A stretch of 64,000 nucleotides of DNA, taken from Alviniconcha marisindica (lineage: Eukaryota; Mollusca; Gastropoda; Provannidae). Under the pieces are notes generated by a model. The model had not been told where the DNA came from. It did not search any database and was given only the letters and a program-made list of their open reading frames with translations. Made by a program: the position numbers and the translations under genes. Position 1 is the stretch's first letter, and each line of letters starts with the position of its first letter. Shown here piece after piece: positions 55,201 to 64,000 of the stretch. The stretch spans positions 855,001 to 919,000 of the forward strand of contig JABMCL010002457.1 of the NCBI GenBank assembly GCA_018857735.1, written 5' to 3'.

Positions 55201-58200
55201 ATTTCCACACTTTCTTCCACAGTTAATGTTACCCTACCCCCTTGAACAGAAATGGAAAATAGGACATTTTCCATTTACCTCATCAGTCAGAAATTCTTCA
55301 ATCATCTCGCGTGCTTCATCCATGGCATCTGCATTGGGGGCAAACAGCTGGAAACTGACATCATCCACGGGCGTTACTGTGACACCTGTCAACACGTCAC
55401 CAAGCACGTACAATTTATAACCTGCAAACAGAGCTCAGAAGCTGTGCGGAAGTCGAGGTGGCCGCCTGGGCTCTTGTCCCTAATAAGCCTACAGTTTCTG
55501 TGGACATAAAGCAACAACAACCTGAGAAGAAGAAAAGAAAAAAGAAAAGAAAAAAAATAGTACCAAGCAAGAGTATTGATGTTCACAATGAAAACAGGTC
55601 ACAATACAGTACCACCACCCAAAAACAAAAACAAAACACAACTTTGACTTATACAGAACAGAGATTTTGCCCCTCCACCGAAACACCGCATGGCAGAACT
55701 GCTGGTGGGCCCCCCTAGCCAGTGCACTCAAATGGTCGGTTGAATGATGTTCAACGCTGCATAAAATGGCAGAAGCTGATGACAAGATTGAAATGCACAG
55801 GTAATCTACCTGTGTGATGCTCTGGCAAAAAATGGTAAACAACACAGCGCGCTTGCTTAGCTTGCTATTACTGTCATAATTTTGTTGATGACTTTTTTTG
55901 TTTTGGGGGGCTGCTGCTTGTAGTCCAGAGTTGACCACCAGGTTATAAGGAACCGTTAAAAGTAACAACAAAAACAACAACAAAAATCAACAAGAAGAAA
56001 CAGAAAGCCACTTCTGTGACAGCCATTATATGTATCCTTGATCAGAGATGTACTTCTGATCAAGCAAAAAACATAGCCATAATATGTATCCTTGATCAGA
56101 GATGTACTTCTGATCAAGCAAAAAACACAGCCATTATATGTATCCTTGATCAGAGATGTACTTCTGATCAAGCAAAAAAAAACAGCCATTATATGTATCC
56201 TTGATCAGAGATGTACTTCTGATCAAGCAAAAAACACAGCCATTATATGTATCCTTGATCAGAGATGTACTTCTGATCAAGCAAAAAACACAGCCATTAT
56301 ATGTATCCTTGAACAGAGATGTACTTCTGATCAAGCAAAAAACACAGCCATTATATGTATCCTTGAACAGAGATGTACTTCTGATCAAGCAAAAAACACA
56401 GCCATTATATGTATCCTTGAACAGAGATGTACTTCTGATCAAGCAAAAAACACAGCCATTATATGTATCCTTGAACAGAGATGTACTTCTGATCAAGCAA
56501 AAAACACAGCCATTATATGCATCCTTGAACAGAGATGTACTTCTGATCAAGCAAAAAACATCTTCCGTGCACTCCATCACCCCCCCCCCCCCCCCCCCCA
56601 AAAGACATGCTAATGAGTGAGAGAAGTACATTTACCAGAAAACTGTGAATAGTAAAAAATAAAACATAAAACAATTAACAGAAAAGCCATTCAACTTTCC
56701 ACAGAGGAAGCTCCTGAAGGAGTCCTGAGATTCTAATGTGTGGTTTACAGGATGTTATAATCCAGCCACAAACTCCTGTGGGGGTCCTGAGATAACACTG
56801 TGTGGTTTACAGGATGTTATAATCCAGCCACAAACTCCTGTGGGGGTCCTGAGATAACACTGTGTGGTTTACAGGATGTTGTAATCCAGTCACAAACTCC
56901 TGTGGGGGTGCTGAGATAACACTGTGGTTTACAGGATGTTATAATCCAGCCACAAACCCCTGTGGGGGTCCTGAGATAACACTGTGTGGTTTACAGGATG
57001 TTATAATCCAGCCACAAACCCCTGTGGGGGTCCTGAGATAACATTGTGTGGTTTACAGGATGTTATAACGCAGTCACATTGTGGTAGGACACACAAAGCA
57101 GCCTGTGTCACTGACTGTTGCCACAGCTCTGCATTGTGGTAGGACACACTCAAATCCCTTCTTCAAAAGCAGCCTGTGTAACTGACTTGTGTGGTAGGAC
57201 ACACTCAGATCCCTTCTTCAAAAGCAGCCTGTGTAACTGACTTGTGTGGTAGGACACACTCAAATCCCTTCTTCAAAAGCAGCCTGTGTAACTGACTGTG
57301 TGGTAGGACACACTCAAATCCCTTCTTCAAAAGCAGCCTGTGTAACTGACTTGTGTGGTAGGACACACTCAGATCCCTTCTTCAAAAGCAGCCTGTGTAA
57401 CTGACTTGTGTGGTAGGACACACTCAAATCCCTTGCTCAAAAGCAGCCTGTGTAACTGACTTGTGTGGTAGGACACACTCAGATCCCTTGCTCAAAAGCA
57501 GCCTGTGTAACTGACTTGTGTGGTAGGACACACTCAGATCCCTTCTTCAAAAGCAGCCTGTGTAACTGACTTGTGTGGTAGGACACACTCAGATCCCTTC
57601 TTCAAAAGCAGCCTGTGTAACTGACTTGTGTGGTAGGACACACTCAAATCCCTTCTTCAAAAGCAGCCTGTGTAACTGACTTGTGTGGTAGGACACACTC
57701 AGATCCCTTCTTCAAAAGCAGCCTGTGTAACTGACTTGTGGTAGGACACACTCAAATCCCTTGCTCAAAAGCAGCCTGTGTAACTGACTTGTGTGGTAGG
57801 ACACACTCAGATCCCTTCTTCAAAAGCAGCCTGTGTAACTGACTTGTGTGGTAGGACACACTCAGATCCCTTCTTCAAAAGCAGCCTGTGTAACTGACTT
57901 GTGTGGTAGGACACACTCAGATCCCTTCTTCAAAAGCAGCCTGTGTAACTGACTTGTGGTAGGACACACTCAAATCCCTTCTCAAAAGCAGCCTGTGTAA
58001 CTGACTTGTGTGGTAGGACACACTCAGATCCCTTCTCAAAAGCAGCCTGTGTAACTGACTTGTGTGGTAGGACACACTCAGATCCCTTCTTCAAAAGCAG
58101 CCTGTGTAACTGACTTGTGTGGTAGGACACACTCAGATCCCTTCTTCAAAAGCAGCCTGTGTAACTGACTTGTGTGGTAGGACACACTCAAATCCCTTCT

Positions 58201-58726
58201 TCAAAAGCAGCCTGTGTCATAGCTTGTTGCCATAGCTTGCATTACTATAGGACACACTCAAATCCCCTGCTCAAAAGCAGCCTGTGTCACTGCATGTTCG
58301 GGTCGACATCTGAGGACATTGAGCCCCACATCATCATGCTTGTTGCCACAGCCTGCATTACGGTAGGACACACTCACCTGCTTCACTGCGCAGCCTCCTC
58401 AGGTTGCGGCCGCCAACACCGAAGAATTTGGATCGGTCTTGGGGTTTGATGTCCAGCTTTTCTGCAACACAGGTTAGCAATGAAAACAGAATGATGATTG
58501 CATCTCTGGAATCAGAGTTTGAAATCACTAAACTGCAGTCTGTCCAAAATGTTGACCGAAAGGATGTAGGTAGTGCAGACTAGATTTTGTTGTTAATGTA
58601 CAGGCAGAGACCAAGTAAGGAATGGGTTCTTAATGTCTGGTCAACCAGGTAGACCACATCAAGGTGACAATGGACATGAAGAATACCCAAGTCAACCATT
58701 GCCCTGTGTGCGTGTGCGTGCATGTG

Positions 58727-58757
<31 letters not shown>

Positions 58758-59507
58758 TGTGAATGCACAAGTGCGTGTGTGCAGCATATGTGTCCATGTA
58801 TGCGTGTGTGCATGTATGCAGCATATGTATACATGTGTGTGTGAGTACTCATCAGTCACCAAGTCAGTGCTGGGAGAGTGTCTAGCCACTCAAGCACTTT
58901 CAAAATACGGAAAAGTGTTGAGAAGTTTTCACAGCCACACCTACAGCCTAAAACTGTTCACAGGAAGCAACATGAGCAACAACAAACTACACCCGAAAGC
59001 CTGTCAAGACTCACATGTGAACAATGCAACACATGCAAATGCAACATATCTTAGCAGTGTCTGATGCAAGTCTTCTCACCTATGAGGGGACCGCAGGACT
59101 TGACGCTGTCCCTTGGTTTGGGCAGCGTCTCCTCCATGATGTCCAGGATGTCATTCTTGGCCACTGTAGGAAAGGACCAATGGATACAGGTTAGGTTGCA
59201 GGGCTGACAACAATCAAAAAGGACTATGGAAGGATGAGCAAGACTAATCCTGCTAGATTTCTGAAAGAGAGGAAGACTAATCCTGCTAGATTTCTGAAAG
59301 AGAGGAAAACTAATCCTGCTAGATTTCTGATAGAGGAAGACTAATCCTGCTAGAGTTCTGAGAGAGAGGAAGACTAATCCTGCTAAATTTCTGAGAGAGA
59401 GAGAGAGAGAGAGGGGAGAAGACTAATCCTGCTAGATTTCTGAGAGAGAGAGAGAGGGGGGGGAAGATAATCCGCAGACTGAGAGAGAAGGGGAGAGAGA
59501 AGAGAAA

Positions 59508-59580
<73 letters not shown>

Positions 59581-62500
59581 TCCTGTAGATTTCTGAGAGA
59601 GAGAAGAAGAGAGAGGAGAGAGGAGAGAGAGGAGAGAGAGAGAGAGAATGAGATTGAGGAGAGAGGAAAAGAGGAAGAACTAACCTGCTAGATTTCTGAG
59701 AGAGAGGAAGGCTACCCTGCTAGATTTCTGAGAGAAGCAAGGCTAACCCTGTGATTTCTAAGAAAGACAAGGCTAACCTGTTAGATTTCTGAGAGACAAG
59801 GCTAACCCTGTCAGATTTTTGAGAGAGAGCACAAGGCTAACACTGTCCGATTTCTAAGAAAGAACAACTGGCTAGCCCTGTTAGATTTCTAAGAGAGATC
59901 ATGGCTAGCCCTGCTTGCTTTCTAAAATAGCACAAGGCTAACCCTGTTAGATTTCTAAAACAGCACAAGGCTAACCCTGTTAGATTTCTAAGAGTAAGCA
60001 CAAGGCTACTAGCCCTGTTAGATTACTAAGACAGCACTGGGCTAGCCCTGTTGTAGATTTCTAAGACAGCACTGGGCTAGCCCTGTTGTAGATTTCTAAG
60101 AGACAGCACAAGATACGTCCTGCTAGCTGTCCAAGACAGGAAGGCTAGCCCTGTTGGAGTTCTAAGACAGCATTGGGCTAGCCCTGTTACAGATTTCTAA
60201 GAGACAGCACAAGATAAGCCCTGCTAGCTGTCCAAGACAGGAAGGCTAGCCCTGTTAGAGTTCTAAGACAGCATTGGGCTAGCCCTGTTACAGATTTCTA
60301 AGAGACAGCACAAGATAAGCCCTGCTAGCTGTCCAAGACAGGAAGGCTAGCCCTGTTAGAGTTCTAAGACAGCATTGGGCTAGCCCTGTTACAGATTTCT
60401 AAGAGACAGCACAAGATAAGCCCTGCTAGCTGTCCAAGACAGAGGAAGGCTAGCCCTGTTAGAGTTCTAAGACAGCATGGCTAAGCCCCATGAGAGAAGG
60501 GAGGAGAAAGAGTTGACCCACCAAACCCTTGCTCTAAAGCTTTGGAGACAATTTCCAGCGGCACCCCAGGCAGCTTGAAATCCACCTGCAGCGCTGTGAT
60601 GCCAGTCCTGGTTCCAGCCATCTTGAAGTCCATGTCCCCCATGTAGTCCTCTATACCCTGAAACCACAGAGCCTTTTGAAACTTTGAAATCTCTTGTCCT
60701 TTATACCCTGAAACCACAGAGCCTTTTGAAACTTTGAAATCTCTTGTCCTCTATACCCTGAGACCACAGAGCCTCTTTTTTTGCCAACCCCTTTTTTTTT
60801 TTTATTCAAACAAATTTCCCCCCATCCCCAAACCAACCCCCAAACAAACCCCCCCCAAACCAAAATTTAAAGGCCCCCCATCCCCAACCATGTCCCTCCA
60901 TGTAAAGTCCTTTTTACCCTGAAACCACACAGCCTCTTGAAAGTTTGAGGTCTCCTGTCCCCCCCCCCCCCCCCGCCATGCATCTTTTATGCCCATGTGC
61001 ATTAACGTCATGTACACGCAGTCCCATTCATCCGTGTCCTCCATGTAGTCCTCTGCATTCTAAAATCACATGCACTTTCAGTTTGTACATATACGTAACT
61101 GAAGTTAACATGTCATGCTAAATGTGCAGTACTTTGTGGATACAAACCTATAGATACAATATATACAGGACAGTAAAAGCTTTGATTAAAAAAAATCTGA
61201 CATGCTTCAGCATCATTGTTTATATATATATATATATATATATGTAGTGTTCATAGAAATATATATGTAGTTATACATGCTGACATGTTATATAGCAATG
61301 ACATATTGGTACAAACATCATCATTGAAACACAAAAAAAGCAACAGGAGTTAACAATAAAATGAAAAGAGAGGGGATGGTGGGAGAGAGAGAGAGATGTG
61401 TGGGTGGGTGGGGGAAGGAAAGAGACACAGAGAGAAACTAGACAGAAGAAGAGAAGGTGAGAGAAAGAAAACACAAACAAGCACATACAGACAAACAACA
61501 TAAAAAACCATGCACCAACACAGACAACCACACACACACCAACACAAACAAACAAGCATACACACCAACACAAACAAACAAGCATACACACACACACAAA
61601 CAAACAAGCATACACACACACACCAACACAAACAAACAAGCATACACACACCAACACAAACAAACAAGCATACACACCAACACAAACAAACAAGCATACA
61701 CACACACACCAACACAAACAAACAAGCACACACAACACACCAACACAAACAAACAAGCATACACACACCAACACACAAAAAACACACACACAACACAAAC
61801 AAACAAGCATGCACACCAACACAAACAAACAAGCATACACACACACACCAACACAAACAAACAAGCATGCACACCAACACAAACAAACAAGCATACACAC
61901 ACCAACCCAAACAAACAACACACACAGCACACACCAGCACAAACTTCAGCTCTACTCACCAAAAGATCAGTGAGAATTTTGTAGTCAGTAACCTCCCCTG
62001 TGTCTGCGTCAGTGCGTGTCACTAAACCAATGGCAACACCAGCAGCAGCCTCCTTGACCTTGACCCCGGCATCCATCAAGGCCAGACTGCCCCCACACAC
62101 TGAGGCCATGGATGACGACCCTGAAATGTTCAATTTACACTGACAGGTCAGCGGATGATGACCCTGAATGTTCAATTTACACTGACAGGTCAGCGGATGA
62201 TGACCCTGAATGTTCAATTTACTCTGACAGGTCAGCAGATGATGACCCTGAATATTCAATTTACACTGACAGGTCTGTTGGTGCTGACCCTGAATGTTCA
62301 ATTTACACTGACAGATCAGCGGATGATGACCCTGAAACGTTCAATTTACTCTGACAGGTCAGTTGATGGTGACCCTGAATGTTCAATTTACACTTGTAGG
62401 TCAGTTGATGATGACCCTAAATGTTAAATTTACACTAACAGGTCAGTTGATGATGACCCTGAATGTTCAATTTACACTTGTAGGTCAGTTGATGATGATG

Positions 62501-63857
62501 CTGAATGTTCAATTTACACTCCTAGGGCAGTTGATGATGACCCTAAATGTTCATCATCAACTGACCTAGAGTGTAAATTGAAGTAAGTAAGTAAGTAAGT
62601 AAGTAAAACACTAACTTATTTACTTACTTCAATTTACACTCATAGGCCAGTTGATGATGACCAAAAATGTTCAATTTACACCTTTACGTCAGTTGATGAT
62701 AACTCTTTAACATTTAACTAACACTTATACAGTTGAATGACAAGGCAACGATGACCTGAAACCTTCAACCTGCAGGTCAGTCGATCATGACCCTGAAAAT
62801 GAAATATTAAACTAACATTAATTTTGTGGGTCAACTGATAATGACCTTGAAACGTTCAACTCGCATGTGTAGGTCAGTTGAGGATGAACCTCAAGCATTC
62901 AAGTGACCCTTGTAGCCAACTGATGATGATTCTGAATCATTCCACTCACACTGTTGGTCTGTGGACGATGACCCTAAGACAGTGAACAAGCACCTGTAGG
63001 TCAACTGATGTTGATTCTGAATCATTCCACTCACACTCGTTGGTCTATGGATGATGACCCAAAGACAGTGAACAAGCACCAGTAGGTCAACTGATGATGA
63101 TTCTGAATCATTCCACTCACACTCGTTGGTCTATGGATGATGACCCAAAGACAGCGAACAAGCACCAGTAGGTCAACTGATGATGATTCTGAATCATTCC
63201 ACTCACACTCGTTGGTCTATGGATGATGACCCAAAGACAGCAAACAAGCACCAGTAGGTCAACTGATGATGATTCTGAATCATTCCACTCACACTCGTTG
63301 GTCTATGGATGATGACCCAAAGACAGAACAAGCACCATAGGTCAACTGATGATGATTCTGAATCATTCACTCACACTCGTTGGTCTATGGAGATGACCCA
63401 AAGACAGCAAACAAGCACCTTGGTCAACTGATATGATTCTGAATCATTCAACTCACACTCGTTGGTCTATGGATTGGATAATGACCCAAAGACAGTGAAC
63501 AAGCACCTTTAGGTCAATGGATGATGGCCTGGTAACTCAATTTATGATGACAAGCAATGATTAGTTGGTCAGTTGAGAATAAACCTCAAACATTCAACTG
63601 ACATTTGTAGTCAACATCATCAGATGCTTTTGAATTATTCAACACACACTTGTAGGTCAATTGATGATGGCCTTGTAATTCAGCATAGGATGGTGTGCAA
63701 CAATTATACAAGTTAGTTCTTGGATTCATAATAATAATTCAAGTATTTATACAAATACTCTCTTGTCCAGGACAATTCGAACCACATATATGCACACATG
63801 CACATGCACACGCACGCACACACACACACACACACACCTACATGCACGCACGCACAT

Positions 63858-63896
<39 letters not shown>

Positions 63897-64000
63897 TGTA
63901 CACACACGCGCACACACACACACACACTCAAGTATACTGACCATACATAACTCAATTTACAGCCATCTTAAACAGGTAGTAAACAGCAACTTGAGGTGGA
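52087..64000 (-). CDS. PNPT1: Polyribonucleotide nucleotidyltransferase 1, 3' part (partial gene)
   Basis: Eight - strand exons join in frame: 62120-61960, 60657-60522, 59163-59080, 58461-58378, 55385-55279, 54569-54514, 53989-53911, 52245-52087, coding about 287 residues to the stop. Domains in order: end of the second RNase PH domain ([19 protein letters not shown] and [20 protein letters not shown], which keep the SSS phosphate site and the two aspartates that in E. coli PNPase bind metal), an alpha linker, KH with GVGG loop, and S1. Known role: phosphorolytic 3'-5' RNA degradation and RNA handling in mitochondria, acting as a trimer. The first RNase PH domain and targeting peptide must lie beyond 64000. 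Compared with human PNPT1 the C-terminal tail after VIRNL is short (SSNS). Introns are unusually rich in tandem repeats. Confidence 0.95.
52253..52868. repeat. minisatellite, 11 units of about 57 bp
   Basis: Unit holds CTAGACCAATAGGGGTGG and GACAGCATGATGGAAACTGG. It starts within about 10 bp of the acceptor of the last PNPT1 exon and contains TTTCAG-like blocks on the + strand. Confidence 0.93.
52869..53235 (-). other. unique part of PNPT1 last intron
   Basis: About 370 bp between two minisatellites. No gene or motif recognised. Confidence 0.6.
53236..53888. repeat. minisatellite, about 19 units of 34 bp
   Basis: Unit ATCTGCAACATGTTCATCCT followed by AGGCAACGGGTCAG. It ends 22 bp from the donor of the 53911-53989 exon. 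Open frames inside ([14 protein letters not shown]) are repeat artefacts. Confidence 0.95.
53911..53989 (-). CDS. PNPT1: PNPT1 exon (S1 domain)
   Basis: Acceptor gttgacag, donor AAG|gtaacg; completes an AG|G arginine codon. Encodes [20 protein letters not shown] and QLDQRK, the S1 core. Confidence 0.95.
53990..54513 (-). other. PNPT1 intron with a GCGCT-type dispersed repeat
   Basis: At about 54136-54205 is AATAATATAATAATAGGGAA followed by TTATAGAGCGCTTTCGG and CAAAGCGCTTTACAA, the form of a widespread short repeat in invertebrates. A CA/CG tract follows at about 54329-54355. No gene. Confidence 0.45.
54514..54569 (-). CDS. PNPT1: PNPT1 exon (S1 domain start)
   Basis: Acceptor ctttctag, donor ATCAG|gtgagt; 56 nt, phase 0 in, 2 out. 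Encodes [18 protein letters not shown]. Confidence 0.95.
54722..55085. repeat. minisatellite, about 15 units of 24 bp
   Basis: Unit GCACTGTTGTCTCTACCTAA followed alternately by TGCT or AGCT, which suggests a 48-bp higher-order unit. A multiple of three, so it is open in several frames on both strands; these are not genes. Confidence 0.93.
55279..55385 (-). CDS. PNPT1: PNPT1 exon (KH domain second half)
   Basis: Acceptor gttgacag, donor GAG|gtaaat; phase 1 in, 0 out. Encodes [20 protein letters not shown] and [15 protein letters not shown]. Confidence 0.95.
55386..56018 (-). other. unique part of a PNPT1 intron
   Basis: About 630 bp, A-rich on the + strand; no gene or array recognised. Confidence 0.6.
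56019..56563. repeat. minisatellite, 10 units of about 55 bp with internal palindrome
   Basis: Unit includes CATTATATGTATCCTTGATC and TTCTGATCAAGC. TTGATCAGA and TCTGATCAA form a 9-bp stem around GATGTACT. The first five units have intact stems; the next five share TTGAACAGA, which weakens the stem. A 20-nt poly-C run follows (56580-56599). Confidence 0.93.
56730..57070. repeat. minisatellite, about 6 units of 61 bp
   Basis: Unit contains GTGGTTTACAGGATGTTATA and CCTGTGGGGGTCCTGAGATA. It runs directly into the next array. Confidence 0.9.
57080..58378. repeat. minisatellite, about 22 units of 54 bp, reaching a PNPT1 donor
   Basis: Unit: GTGTGGTAGGACACACTCA, then ATCCCTTCTTCAAAAGCAGC and CTGTGTAACTGACTT. 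The final diverged copy GGTAGGACACACTCACCTGC overlaps the donor of the 58378-58461 exon. Both internal and edge units differ by small indels. Confidence 0.93.
58378..58461 (-). CDS. PNPT1: PNPT1 exon (KH domain, GVGG loop)
   Basis: Acceptor gtgttgcag, donor GCAG|gtgagt; 84 nt, phase 1 in and 1 out. Encodes [20 protein letters not shown] and [11 protein letters not shown] is the GXXG nucleic-acid loop of KH domains. Confidence 0.95.
58462..59079 (-). other. PNPT1 intron with TG tract
   Basis: A TG microsatellite (about 58722-58762 and degenerate continuation to 58850) and unique sequence; no gene. Confidence 0.7.
59080..59163 (-). CDS. PNPT1: PNPT1 exon (linker helix)
   Basis: Acceptor tttcctacag, donor ATAG|gtgaga; 84 nt, phase 1 in and 1 out. 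Encodes [20 protein letters not shown] and KSCGPLI, the helical segment before KH. Confidence 0.94.
   Translation of the reverse strand, partial: WPRMTSWTSWRRRCPNQGTASSPAVPS
59220..60475. repeat. complex minisatellite block with a GA microsatellite core
   Basis: Left: about 35-bp units with ACTAATCCTGCTAGATTTCTGA and GAGAGAGGA; centre: (GA)n at about 59515-59577; right: related units with GGCTA(A/G)CCCTGTTAGATTTCTAAGA, which become about 87-bp higher-order units from 60120 to 60470. Fills nearly the whole intron. Confidence 0.9.
60522..60657 (-). CDS. PNPT1: PNPT1 exon (RNase PH 2, metal-site aspartates)
   Basis: Acceptor gtttcag, donor TTTG|gtgggt; phase 0 in, 1 out. Encodes [20 protein letters not shown] and [20 protein letters not shown]. 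The aspartates in IED and GDMD align with E. coli PNPase Asp486 and Asp492. Confidence 0.95.
60647..60775. repeat. tandem copies of about 50 bp carrying a PNPT1 acceptor
   Basis: TCCTCTATACCCTGAAACCA at the exon edge recurs at about 60697 and 60748, each followed by CAGAGCCTTTTGAAACTTTG. Two more diverged copies appear at about 60908 and 61037. Each copy includes about 10 exonic bases and the AG. Confidence 0.85.
60776..61540 (-). other. PNPT1 intron, low-complexity segments
   Basis: C/A-rich stretch (60780-60890), 16-nt poly-C with one G nearby (60959-60974), (TA)n at about 61219-61243 and a GA/GGGT-rich stretch (61378-61470). No gene. Confidence 0.7.
61540..61945. repeat. CA-rich minisatellite, about 15 units
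   Basis: Unit CACCAACACAAACAAACAAG followed by CATACACA with variable CA runs. It ends about 15 bp from the donor at 61959. Long cysteine-rich frames on the - strand ([12 protein letters not shown]) come only from this array. Confidence 0.93.
61960..62120 (-). CDS. PNPT1: PNPT1 exon (RNase PH 2, SSS phosphate site)
   Basis: Acceptor catttcag, donor TTTG|gtgagt; phase 1 in, 0 out. Encodes [20 protein letters not shown] and [11 protein letters not shown] to KILTDLL. It is the most upstream PNPT1 exon in the window. Confidence 0.95.
62107..62700. repeat. 42-bp minisatellite starting inside a PNPT1 exon edge, with an inverted segment
   Basis: Unit GGATGATGACCCTGAATGTT and CAATTTACACTGACAGGTCAGC. 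The first copy covers the acceptor and about 11 exonic bases. At about 62551-62660 units meet in inverted orientation around (GTAA)n, giving exact 20-bp arms at 62571-62590 and 62620-62639. Confidence 0.92.
62880..63530. repeat. minisatellite, about 7 units of 85-90 bp
   Basis: Unit holds GGTCAACTGATGATGATTCT, GAATCATTCCACTCACACTC and GATGACCCAAAGACAG. The GGTCA-A-CTGATGATGA block resembles the neighbouring 42-bp unit, so the arrays are probably related. Confidence 0.92.
63531..64000 (-). other. PNPT1 intron at the window edge
   Basis: Further diverged units of the preceding array to about 63690, then (CA)n at about 63785-63928. No PNPT1 exon found between 62121 and 64000, so the gene continues to the right. 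Confidence 0.7.

Noticed and set aside
56092..56631. Open frames of 139-173 codons on both strands
   Set aside because: They are translations of the 55-bp tandem array; repetitive, with no domain and no splice context.
57080..58378. CRISPR-like regular array
   Set aside because: Units are directly contiguous without unique spacers, and the DNA is clearly eukaryotic intron.
58580..58889. His/Thr-rich or Cys/Val-rich frames over TG tracts (also 8835-9252, 46212-46563, 63695-63955)
   Set aside because: Products of dinucleotide microsatellites.
61271..62301. Long cysteine/valine-rich - strand frames (up to 287 codons)
   Set aside because: The frame runs through the CA-rich minisatellite and only its first third overlaps the genuine PNPT1 exon; the rest has no homology and crosses a good donor.

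Overview
The window is animal nuclear DNA, most likely from a mollusc and perhaps a gastropod; this is inferred from intron structure, protein divergence and repeat style, not from a species marker. It holds two multi-exon genes that converge tail to tail. Nearly everything else is intron, UTR or repeat.

Region 1 (1 to about 50,050, + strand) is a complete Par-1/MARK-type Ser/Thr kinase gene. I could join 20 constitutive-looking exons from ATG 428 to TGA 44,101, with consistent phases, into a protein of about 873 residues: N-terminal tail, kinase domain, common-docking linker, UBA domain, long Ser/Thr-rich spacer and C-terminal KA1 domain. In addition there is a second copy of the linker exon (14,546-14,645 versus 16,309-16,408; both 100 nt and same phases, so mutually exclusive by frame logic), an in-frame 84-nt cassette exon (18,421-18,504), and weaker candidate micro-exons in the 9.3-kb last intron. 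One intron (33,659-34,281) is GC-AG. The usual DFG triad reads DYG.

Region 2 (about 50,500 to beyond 64,000, - strand) is the 3' part of PNPT1, the mitochondrial/organellar polynucleotide phosphorylase. Eight exons encode the end of the second RNase PH domain, the KH domain and the S1 domain. The 5' half lies beyond the right edge.

Repeats dominate the non-coding part. PNPT1 introns are largely made of tandem minisatellites (units of about 24-90 bp). Several arrays start exactly at exon edges and carry copies of the splice site plus a few exonic bases. The same happens in the kinase gene, where the exon end encoding HRDLK and its 5' splice site are amplified six times in about 140-bp units. 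Other elements are LINE ORF2 C-terminal remnants, a 1.06-kb piggyBac-like element bounded by TTAA, a short TTAA-type MITE, a foldback MITE, a perfect 23-bp hairpin, many CA/TG tracts and twelve poly-G or poly-C runs of 16 nt or more.

The two gene products have no known shared pathway: one is a cortical polarity/microtubule kinase, the other an RNA-processing enzyme of mitochondria. I see no prokaryotic, viral or CRISPR content, and no tRNA or rRNA gene.
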